Source of the DNA: DASPJR01 sp035628505 | GTDB taxonomy: Bacteria; Planctomycetota; SZUA-567; H5-PLA8 | Direction: 5' to 3' | DNA: 47,754 bases | Assembly: GCA_035628505.1 (NCBI GenBank) | Contig: DASPJR010000182.1 | Coordinates: 1-47,754, forward strand | Shown: positions 41,178 through 47,754 of the stretch, one piece after another | Numbering within the stretch: the stretch's first letter is position 1 | Layout: each line of letters opens with the position of its first letter | Translations under genes and position numbers: made by a program | The notes under the pieces: model-generated | Seen by the model: only the letters and a program-made list of their open reading frames with translations | What the model was told of the DNA's origin: nothing | Databases searched by the model: none

Positions 41178-42089
41178 ATGGCCATGCGTTCTCGTTATGA
41201 TGTTCTCATTGTCGGCGGCGGGCCCGCAGGCCTGAGCGCCGCGTTGTGGCTCGGACGCTGCCAGCGCCGCACGCTGCTTTGCGATGCCGGCCGCCCGCGC
41301 AACTCGGCTTCGCATGGACTGCACGGCTTCCTCACCCGCGACGCGACCCCACCGGCGGAGTTCAACCGCATGGGCCGTGAGCAGCTGGCGGTTTATCCGT
41401 CCGTCGAAATCCGTGACACGGAGGTCCTCGACGCCGCACACGCGCCGCACGGCTTTGATGTGACCCTCGCCGTTGACCACCGCGTCAGCTGCCGCAAGCT
41501 GCTGCTGGCCACGGGCGTGAAGGACATCCTGCCGGAGATTCCGCATTTTGCCGACTATTATGGCCGCAGTATTTTCCATTGCCCGTATTGCGATGGCTGG
41601 GAAATGCGCGGCAAACGGCTGGCGCTGCTGGCCAGCGGCCAGGCCGCTCTTGATGTGGGCCTGCTGCTGCGACTGTGGAGCGACAGCGTGACGATTACCA
41701 GCCACGGCGCTGCGGAACTGAACGCCGAAGAACGCTCGCGGCTCGCGCGGCACAACATCGCCGTGCGCGAAGATCTCATCACCGGCCTGGAAGGTGAGGA
41801 CGGTTGCCTTAACGCGCTGGTATTCGAAAGCGGCGAGCGACTTCCGTGCGACGGGCTCTTTTTCAGCACGGGCAAGTACCAGCATTCGCCACTGGCCGCA
41901 AAACTCGGCTGCAAGTTCGAAGACGAAGGCTGCGTCGCGGTCGGCAAGTACCAGGCGACGAACGTTCCGAATCTGTTTGTCGCCGGCGACGCGTCGGGTT
42001 CGATGCAGCTGGCCGTCGTCGCCGCCGCCGAAGGCACGCAGGCGGCGATCGCGATCAACAAAGCGCTGCTCGCCGAAGACACGGCGTGA
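41178..42089 (+). CDS. Thioredoxin-reductase-like FAD/NAD(P) oxidoreductase
   Basis: The 303-residue product has the TrxB layout. An FAD Rossmann motif VGGGPAGLSAA (12-22) comes first, then the redox disulfide CPYC (C135, C138) followed by DGWEMRG. The NAD(P) motif is weak (LALLASGQAALD, lacking the usual GxGxxA), and the C-terminal FAD block is VPNLFVAGDASGSMQLAVVAAAEG. It should move electrons from NAD(P)H through FAD to the disulfide, but the weak NAD(P) motif suggests a TrxR-like relative. No thioredoxin gene is adjacent. ATG 41178 (GAGG three bases upstream) and ATG 41184 are both possible starts. A heptamer array begins at the first base after the next codon of the stop region. Confidence 0.87.
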   Translation: MAMRSRYDVLIVGGGPAGLSAALWLGRCQRRTLLCDAGRPRNSASHGLHGFLTRDATPPAEFNRMGREQLAVYPSVEIRDTEVLDAAHAPHGFDVTLAVDHRVSCRKLLLATGVKDILPEIPHFADYYGRSIFHCPYCDGWEMRGKRLALLASGQAALDVGLLLRLWSDSVTITSHGAAELNAEERSRLARHNIAVREDLITGLEGEDGCLNALVFESGERLPCDGLFFSTGKYQHSPLAAKLGCKFEDEGCVAVGKYQATNVPNLFVAGDASGSMQLAVVAAAEGTQAAIAINKALLAEDTA

Positions 42090-42090
42090 C

Positions 42091-42125
42091 GATTGCGGAT
42101 TTTCGATTTCGGATTGCGGATTGTG
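42091..42125. repeat. Tandem heptamer array (GATTGCG-like)
   Basis: Five consecutive heptamers, GATTGCG, GATTTTC, GATTTCG, GATTGCG and GATTGTG, starting two bases after the preceding stop codon. Confidence 0.75.
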
Positions 42126-42170
42126 TCGTGCGATTGTCCTCCTTTCTCGCGCCTGTTACAGTGCCGGCGT

Positions 42171-42980
42171 ATGGAACATGCAAGACCGCCGGGCACGCTT
42201 TATGCGCTGATGTCGGGTGTGCTTATCGCCGTGGGCGCCGTGATGCTTACGGTGGCCTGCTTCGGGCTGAGCGCAGTGATGCTGCCTCAGTCGGCTTATC
42301 ACAGCCGCGAGGTGACCCGCCTTCCCAGGGAAAGCGGCGTCTCTTCGCGCACGCACTCAAACATCAATTTACAACCCACCCTGGTCAGCCTCTTTTTTGT
42401 ATTCGGCGCCGTGGCGTTCCTGGGCGGAATGCTCCTGCGACGGCGGCGGTTTTCATTAAAGTTCCTGCTGGCAGCCGTGTTCATCATCGGAATTCTCGGC
42501 ATGCTACCGCTGAAGCTCAAAAGCGGCTTAAACGCGACGGCAGTCATCCGCGTCGATTACGACCGCCCTCTGTCCGTTGAGCAGCTTCAGTCCGTCCGCG
42601 ACGCGCTGGAGCCTTACAAGGCCTATGCAACCCTGCCTGATTCGCTGCGCGAAAAGTTGCCGCTGCTCAGCGCTGTGAAGCGCGTGACGGTGCAACCAAC
42701 GAGCCGAAAAGACGTCTTCAGTACAGCGCTGGCGATCGAAATTAGTCCCGAAGTGTCCGCCGGGGAACGGGACACCGTGATCGATTTTTACTTCCACTAT
42801 TTCGACGTTCTGGTGCTTCAAGCCGCGCGCGAGAACAAAGCGGTGTTCCTCGACGGAGCAGCGGACCCCGGCTTTATCACGCGCGAGTGGGCCGGCGCAG
42901 TACGTGAATGGGAACAGCGGCGCAGGGGCACGCAGAATCCGGCTGAAAGTACGCCATCTGAAAAAAGGCCAGCTCCGTAA
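42171..42980 (+). CDS. Membrane protein, tandem paralogue 1
   Basis: The 269-residue product has membrane helices at about 12-36 (GVLIAVGAVMLTVACFGLSAV), 66-88 (LVSLFFVFGAVAFLGGMLL) and 94-115 (FSLKFLLAAVFIIGILGMLP), then a soluble domain of about 150 residues with YKAYATLPDSL, ALAIEISPEVS and FYFHYFDVLVLQAAREN. It is clearly homologous to the next gene along its whole length. No family is recognised. ATG 42171 starts the first helix; the upstream frame to 42093 runs through the heptamer array and is rejected. Confidence 0.75.
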   Translation: MEHARPPGTLYALMSGVLIAVGAVMLTVACFGLSAVMLPQSAYHSREVTRLPRESGVSSRTHSNINLQPTLVSLFFVFGAVAFLGGMLLRRRRFSLKFLLAAVFIIGILGMLPLKLKSGLNATAVIRVDYDRPLSVEQLQSVRDALEPYKAYATLPDSLREKLPLLSAVKRVTVQPTSRKDVFSTALAIEISPEVSAGERDTVIDFYFHYFDVLVLQAARENKAVFLDGAADPGFITREWAGAVREWEQRRRGTQNPAESTPSEKRPAP

Positions 42981-43034
42981 AAATAGTCTCCCACTGGGAC
43001 TCAGTGTTTGTAGTCGTTTAATTCGAGTGGTGAC

Positions 43035-43853
43035 ATGCAGAACGATCCTCCGCGCAGCAAACTTCAAACCTTCCTCGCCGGCGTGCTTATCATTGGCGGC
43101 CTGGTTGCCTTGCTCTTTGCCTTTGTCGGTCTTGCGGCGCTTTCACGCCCTGAGGCTGAAATCTTCAACCTCGAAATCACTCGGCTTAAGAATCAGAATT
43201 CAAGCGGCTGGTATTCGCACGCGGGCATCGCGCTTCAGCCCGCAACCGTCAGCATGCTTTTTACCTTTGGCGCGCTCGCCGCTTTCGGCGGATTGCTCTG
43301 CTACCGCCGGCGCTTTTCGCTGAAGTCGATGCTCATCGCCGTGCTGCTGATTGGCCTGCTTGGTTCACTGCCGGCGCTGATCTACAAGACGCTCTACCCG
43401 ACAGCGGTTTTCTCTATTCACTTCGACAAACCGTTTTCAGCCGCTCAGCTTGAGAGTATGCAAACGGCACTTCAGCCATTCGCAGCGTTCGCAACCCTGC
43501 CCGATAACCTCGTCCCGGAGATGCCGCTCCAGTCGGCGATAAAAAGCGCGACACTCGCATCGCGCCAGGGCCCTGCTGCTCTCGGCGCACGCTTGACTCT
43601 CGAAATTGATCCCCATCTCTCTCTTAAGCAGCGCAATACTCTGATCGCCTTCTATTCACATTACTTCTACACACTTGCTGCAGAGGCCGCGCGTTCGAAT
43701 GGTTGCGAGTTCGGACACGACTCACCCTACAATCCTGGTTTCTCGCGCGAATGGACCGCCGCAATTCCAGAATGGACGCAACTTCGAAAAAAGTCTTCCG
43801 CCCCCCAGCCGCAATCAGCAATCAACGACTCGAACTCAAACCAGTCCCGCTAA
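43035..43853 (+). CDS. Membrane protein, tandem paralogue 2
   Basis: The 272-residue product repeats the layout of the preceding gene: helix at about 12-35, LQPATVSMLFTFGALAAFGG, RRRFSLKSMLIAVLLIGLLG, then FAAFATLPDNL, LTLEIDPHLS and FYSHYFYTLAAEAAR. Shared residues run from start to end, so the pair arose by tandem duplication. The last about 20 residues are polar (Ser/Asn/Gln). The 3' end overlaps the convergent phosphatase gene by 18 bp. Function unknown. Confidence 0.75.
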   Translation: MQNDPPRSKLQTFLAGVLIIGGLVALLFAFVGLAALSRPEAEIFNLEITRLKNQNSSGWYSHAGIALQPATVSMLFTFGALAAFGGLLCYRRRFSLKSMLIAVLLIGLLGSLPALIYKTLYPTAVFSIHFDKPFSAAQLESMQTALQPFAAFATLPDNLVPEMPLQSAIKSATLASRQGPAALGARLTLEIDPHLSLKQRNTLIAFYSHYFYTLAAEAARSNGCEFGHDSPYNPGFSREWTAAIPEWTQLRKKSSAPQPQSAINDSNSNQSR

Positions 43854-45251
43854 ATCAAACGCCACTCCGCCCATGCTCGCCGGCGGCTCGATGCCCTGCA
43901 GCTTCAGCACCGTCTTCGCGACGCTGCGGATATGCAGACCTTTCTTTTCGCCGGGCCCGCGCACGCCGCTCTTCATGCGCGCTTTTGTCGTGAGAAGGAA
44001 AATGCCTTCCTCGGCGTGGTTGGCGTCGTCGGGTCCGCTGTCGTTCTCGAACGTGTGAATCGACGGATTGGGACCGCCAACGCTGCCGACCGAACGCCAG
44101 TACAGCCCGCCAAAGTAAACAATCAGGTCCGGCGCAATGCCGTTGACCTTGTCATAAATTTTCTCCGGCCGCAGCACCTCGGATTTAATCGGCGCGCCTT
44201 TGTCGTCTTTAATCGCCAGGATCTTGGCCGTGATCTCCTGCTTGAATTTCTCGACGTCCTCCGGCGCGATCGTGCCCTGCGGCTCGCGGCCTCTGATGTT
44301 CAGGAACAATCGCCCGTAATAACCGCCGTCACCCCACGCTCTGGTTTTGCTCCAGTCAATGTCGCACTTGCCGATGGGCGTGAGCTTGTCCGGTCGCGAC
44401 TTGAGTACGAGATAGCCCTCTTTGATCAGCCATTCGTTGAACGCGATGCCGCCGACCATGCGCTTGATGCCGTGGTCGCTGACGACGGCGATCCACGCAT
44501 CGTCGGGAATGTCTTCAAGAATCTTGCCGAGCGACGCGTCCACGTGCTTGTAGTAATCCTGCATGCAGTTCTGCAGATCTTTGTTGAACTCGTAGCGCGG
44601 GTGTTCCTTGTCGAAATATTTCCAGAAGCCATGATGGATGCGGTCGGTGCCCATCTCGACCATCATGAAGAAATCCCACGGCTTGTTTTTCAGCAGCCAC
44701 TTCGCGTACGCAGTGTGATTGTCTGTCATCTCGAAAACGCGTTTGAGCAGGCCGACTTTGTCGTTGGTGCGGAAGTCGCGCACGTCCGGGATGTATTCAC
44801 CGCAGGCCTTGGTGATCTCCGCTTTCAGCGTCGCCGGGTACGTGAAGTTGCTCTCCGGCCCCGGCGTGAGGAAACACGAGATCTGGTTTCCACGCAGCGG
44901 CCTGGGGGGGAAGGTGAGGGGCACGCCGAGGGTCGTGCAGTCGCGGCCGTTGCGCGACAGAACATCCCAGACAGTCTCGTGCTTGACCCAGGTTGACGTC
45001 GCGATGCCCAAGCCTGAATAGGTGTGATCAGTGCGGTTGCGAAAGCCGTAGATGCCCAGTTCGCCTGGAGACGTGCCGGTCATCATCACCATCCAGGCAG
45101 GGCAGGTGATCGGCGGATCGCACGAACGCAGGCGGCCCCACATGCCCGTGTCCATCATCTTGCTGAGCACAGGCAGAGTCGGCCGGAATTGCTCAAAGAC
45201 CAGAGACGGCTCCGCGCAATCCAGCCCAAGCACCGCAACTTTATGTGACAT
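43836..45251 (-). CDS. Alkaline-phosphatase-superfamily phosphodiesterase/nucleotide pyrophosphatase-like enzyme
   Basis: The 471-residue product fits the type I phosphodiesterase/nucleotide pyrophosphatase group. Metal and nucleophile blocks are GLDCAEPS (D11), PPITCPAWMVMMTGTSPGELG with Thr49 as probable nucleophile, DRIHHGFWKY, VVSDHGIKRM and NHAEEGIFLL. Such enzymes hydrolyse phosphodiester or phosphoanhydride bonds through two metal ions. No signal peptide is seen, so it is probably cytoplasmic. ATG 45251 has GGAGAGGG close upstream. It stands alone on its strand, and its 3' end overlaps the convergent membrane-protein gene by 18 bp. The substrate is unknown. Confidence 0.85.
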   Translation of the reverse strand: MSHKVAVLGLDCAEPSLVFEQFRPTLPVLSKMMDTGMWGRLRSCDPPITCPAWMVMMTGTSPGELGIYGFRNRTDHTYSGLGIATSTWVKHETVWDVLSRNGRDCTTLGVPLTFPPRPLRGNQISCFLTPGPESNFTYPATLKAEITKACGEYIPDVRDFRTNDKVGLLKRVFEMTDNHTAYAKWLLKNKPWDFFMMVEMGTDRIHHGFWKYFDKEHPRYEFNKDLQNCMQDYYKHVDASLGKILEDIPDDAWIAVVSDHGIKRMVGGIAFNEWLIKEGYLVLKSRPDKLTPIGKCDIDWSKTRAWGDGGYYGRLFLNIRGREPQGTIAPEDVEKFKQEITAKILAIKDDKGAPIKSEVLRPEKIYDKVNGIAPDLIVYFGGLYWRSVGSVGGPNPSIHTFENDSGPDDANHAEEGIFLLTTKARMKSGVRGPGEKKGLHIRSVAKTVLKLQGIEPPASMGGVAFDLAGLV

Positions 45252-45561
45252 GCCCTCTCCTTAATGATGTCCTGCTAAGCGGCGCGCATTTTAAACACAA
45301 AGACACCAAGACTCAAAGACACGAAGGTTTTTGAATTCTGTAAAAAGTTGCACAGCGTGCGTTACAAGCGCCGCCAAGTGCCCGCTTCGTTGAGCAGTGT
45401 TCTTGAGCAGGCACATCCATACCTTACCGAATCTATCCGAAAACGCACACGTGCAGCGCGATCTTAATAAAATCGTTTAAAATTGCTTTGCAAGCTAGGA
45501 ACGGTCGGCCCAAAGTATCCCCTAATATGGACGAGCCCGCCACCGGTATCTTCGACGAATT
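45252..45561. other. 310-bp intergenic region with an 8-mer array
   Basis: No believable gene. A tandem array at about 45294-45326 reads ACAAAGAC, ACCAAGAC, TCAAAGAC, ACGAAGG. An AT-rich stretch at about 45460-45490 follows. A 12-codon frame at about 45527 is too short to support. Confidence 0.5.
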
Positions 45562-46026
45562 CTAATAAAGTTCTGTCTCGTAAACCCGGCGAGGGCGGCC
45601 GTAGATGGCTTCGCGCACAAAGCCGATGGACTCGGTGATGAAGACGACACACAGAATCACCGCGCCAACAAAAATTGAGAGCGGGATAATCACGCCGTCG
45701 GTGAACGTTTTGGTGCGCTCGATGGTGGCCGTGCCTGGCAGATATACGACGTTCAGCTTTTCGCCGGTTTCGTGGCGCGTCTGCTCGGTGAGTGTCATCG
45801 CTACGCCGTCACAGTGCACCGAATGTATGTAACGCGTGGTCTTCGTGCCGCCCTTCGTCACTTCGATCTGTGTTTCCTGGACGCTCTCGACCACAGCAGT
45901 CGTCCACACGCCATAAAGGCCAAGATTGGCGCGCTCGACCAGAAACAAGCCGCTCAGAAATGCAACCGCGAGGAAAAATGCCGCGACACCCGCCGCGCGC
46001 TTCGCCTGCTCCGTCCGAGAATACAT
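45562..46026 (-). CDS. DUF3592-like membrane protein
   Basis: The 154-residue product has a helix at about 13-32 (AGVAAFFLAVAFLSGLFLV), a periplasmic beta-rich part with VESVQETQIEVTKGGTKTTR and KLNVVYLPGTATIERTK, and a second helix at about 112-134, ending in a basic tail. Two helices around a small beta domain with a VxYxPxxP-like strand is the pattern of DUF3592. ATG 46026 has GGGGAGG upstream. It stands alone on its strand; the next gene is divergent. Function unknown. Confidence 0.68.
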   Translation of the reverse strand: MYSRTEQAKRAAGVAAFFLAVAFLSGLFLVERANLGLYGVWTTAVVESVQETQIEVTKGGTKTTRYIHSVHCDGVAMTLTEQTRHETGEKLNVVYLPGTATIERTKTFTDGVIIPLSIFVGAVILCVVFITESIGFVREAIYGRPRRVYETELY

Positions 46027-46145
46027 TCTTCGCCTCCCCAGGCTGAAGCGTACTATATGAGCACGCGCCGGCGGATTACAAAATGGGGAGCTGTTTATAA
46101 GCAACCGGAATTTTCCAGATTTGCGGCCAGTCTCCCGCGGCGAGT

Positions 46146-47702
46146 GTGATATCGTTGATCCGTATGCAGCCGCCGCATTCGACGCATTCGCCAGCCGCCG
46201 CGCGCACTGACGCGCTGCTGATCAACACGCTCGCGGCGCTCGCGCTGATTCCCGTATTTCTCGCGCGGCTGTTCACCGCGAACGACTCGGAACAGATGCA
46301 GATCGCGCTGCTCGCCGGAATCGCCGCGCTGGTCCTGTTCGGCTGGTCGTTAATACTCTCCCTCAAAGCGCGGCCGCGGCCCCTTGGCCTGCTGCTGCTG
46401 CATGCGCTGGAGGCGGCGTCGCTTCTTGTGGCTCTGAATCGTCCGGTGCGCACACTTTTTTTTGCGTTTCTGGAAGTGCTCCACCAGGGTGCCCTCTATT
46501 TTCTTCCTCCGTTTGCAGTCATTGTTGGCTCGGCCTTAATCGCGTCGCAACTGCTCGCCCGGAGGATTGAAAAAAGATCAGGCAATACTCCGGTGGACTG
46601 GCAAACGCGGGCGCGCCTGCGTCTGCGCTTGAGCCTGCTTGCCGCGCTGCCGGTTCTGCTGCTCGCGCTCCCGTGGATCCTGCATCTGGTCTGCGTCTGC
46701 GAGCTCAACTACAGCGTCCGGCATGGGTTCGCGCCGCGCGAGCCTGGCATCACCGAGAAGATTGCGAGCCTCACGCCCGAATGGCTGATGGACACACACG
46801 ACCGTTTCGTGATGCTCACGGACACGGCGGCGTCGGATGATGTTCATTGCGCGCTGCTGCGCTACGGCCATCTTTCCGAAGCGCGGCTGCTATCGGAAGT
46901 GAACATGCTGGGCAGCTCATTCAGCGTCGCATTATGGGCGCTGGCCGAGCGCAACCCGGAGGCGGCGCGGCGCTGGTCGGCGCAGGTCGGCTCCAATCAG
47001 GTCAGCCGCGCGCGGCGCGTTCAGATCGCCGGCGGACTTCTGCTTGCGCGGCTGGGCAGGGAGGAGATTCCGCCGCTGCTGAGTTCGCCGGCGACGACCG
47101 CCGATTTCAAGCAGGCGCTGCTGGTGGGCATACGTCAGCTGCGCCGCGCGGAGTTCCGTGACGACGTTGCTGCACTGCTGCACGCGGGAGAACTTGAAGC
47201 CTACCTGGTGGTGAGCGCCCTTGCGGCGCTGTACGAAGGCAGCGCGCGGCAGAAGCTCTGGACGGGCCTGTTGAGCGATCCCGACCCGAAAGTTCATCTG
47301 AACGCTGCCGCGCTGAGCCTTGACGAAGCCAGTCCGGCCGTGTTTCTCCACGCCTTGCGCTCGCCGCATCCGGCGATTCGCCGCACAGCCTTGTGGAATA
47401 CCAATCCGCGGCTGCTGCAGAAATTTTCAGAGGCGCACAGCTGTTTCGCGGCGGCCGCCGCGATGTTCGATTCGCCAGACGTGGTCTGCCGCCGCGGCGC
47501 CGCCAACTTCTTTTCGCGCCTTACACGCAGAACGTACCTGTATTCTCCGCGCCAGCACTGGCACTTCGACCCGGACGGAACGGTCGTGGTCAGCAACGAA
47601 ACTCCCGAAAGCGATCAGGAACGCGAAGCGATACGCGCACTGCGCAGCGCTGTCACCGGCTGGCTGAAGCAAAGTGCGCCCCTGCGTCACGCGTTTAAAT
47701 AA
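46146..47702 (+). CDS. Membrane protein with HEAT-like repeats
   Basis: The 518-residue product has four membrane helices in its N-terminal 190 residues (about 22-42, 52-70, 105-135 and 160-182). A helical soluble part follows with Ala/Leu-rich HEAT-like pairs at about 290-430 (VQIAGGLLLARLGREEIPPL, LEAYLVVSALAALYEGSARQ, VFLHALRSPHPAIRRTALWN). The tail is a short beta-like segment. HEAT arrays usually bind proteins, so a membrane-anchored scaffold is likely. GTG 46146 or ATG 46164 may be the start; neither has a strong ribosome site. After the stop, 52 bases reach the window end with nothing recognisable. Confidence 0.72.
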   Translation: MISLIRMQPPHSTHSPAAARTDALLINTLAALALIPVFLARLFTANDSEQMQIALLAGIAALVLFGWSLILSLKARPRPLGLLLLHALEAASLLVALNRPVRTLFFAFLEVLHQGALYFLPPFAVIVGSALIASQLLARRIEKRSGNTPVDWQTRARLRLRLSLLAALPVLLLALPWILHLVCVCELNYSVRHGFAPREPGITEKIASLTPEWLMDTHDRFVMLTDTAASDDVHCALLRYGHLSEARLLSEVNMLGSSFSVALWALAERNPEAARRWSAQVGSNQVSRARRVQIAGGLLLARLGREEIPPLLSSPATTADFKQALLVGIRQLRRAEFRDDVAALLHAGELEAYLVVSALAALYEGSARQKLWTGLLSDPDPKVHLNAAALSLDEASPAVFLHALRSPHPAIRRTALWNTNPRLLQKFSEAHSCFAAAAAMFDSPDVVCRRGAANFFSRLTRRTYLYSPRQHWHFDPDGTVVVSNETPESDQEREAIRALRSAVTGWLKQSAPLRHAFK

Positions 47703-47754
47703 CAGGCCACCGTTGCTGGCTGCGCTAGCTGCATGCTGTGAGTACGAATAAGCG

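Noticed and set aside
45527..45565. 12-codon frame MDEPATGIFDEF
   Set aside because: Too short, no ribosome site, and it overlaps the 3' end of the DUF3592-like gene.

Overview
The window is high-GC, gene-dense bacterial chromosome. A secreted LamG + DUF1549/DUF1553 cytochrome-like protein followed by a DUF1501 protein, Ser/Thr-kinase-like proteins, PD40/M28/PDZ proteins, HEAT-repeat proteins and many small membrane proteins point to Planctomycetota or a close PVC relative. That placement is inference from gene content only. No rRNA, tRNA, CRISPR array, prophage or complete insertion sequence was seen.

Layout. 1-1162 (minus): 5' part of a large Ala/Pro-rich protein, followed by a small unknown gene (1460). 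1907-8000: DUF885 metallopeptidase-like protein, a 56-residue membrane peptide, a stand-alone pyruvate-dehydrogenase-type E1 alpha, a secreted HEAT protein, a membrane protein and an isochorismatase-like hydrolase. 8180-14265: an AraC regulator divergent from the LamG/DUF1549/DUF1553 + DUF1501 pair. 14266-16196: a repeat-rich gene-poor island with a small membrane protein, a remnant of a REP-associated tyrosine transposase (RAYT) inside a 61-bp inverted repeat, and a 5'-truncated HEAT gene. 16197-28978 (plus): a long signalling and envelope cluster with a histidine kinase, a pseudokinase, a PD40/degenerate M28/PDZ protein, a lipoprotein with a flagellar-rod-like segment, a second histidine kinase with an NtrC-type regulator, two small membrane proteins and YebC. 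29105-30915 (minus): a DUF4380-like secreted protein and an IclR regulator. 31189-36458 (plus): an envelope transport cluster in which an RND/MMPL exporter sits between two LolA-like proteins, ending in a phosphoheptose-isomerase-like SIS protein. 36532-40919 (minus): a Ser/Thr kinase with intact catalytic residues, a nucleotide-sugar epimerase, a 26-residue membrane peptide and a membrane protein. 41178-47702: a thioredoxin-reductase-like flavoprotein, two tandem paralogous membrane proteins, an alkaline-phosphatase-superfamily enzyme, a DUF3592-like protein and a membrane HEAT protein.

The most unusual signal lies between the genes. Several intergenic regions carry pairs of inverted REP-like hairpins, and the families differ from locus to locus. 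Other intergenic regions carry tandem 7- or 8-bp arrays, one of which starts exactly at a stop codon. One repeat appears to supply the N-terminal leader of a secreted protein. The degraded RAYT gives a plausible mobilising enzyme for at least one family. Among the proteins, the strongest leads are the pseudokinase beside a metal-ligand-less M28 protein, the FlgG-like lipoprotein and the RND/LolA-like envelope cluster. Functions are assigned from motifs read by eye; no database search was run.
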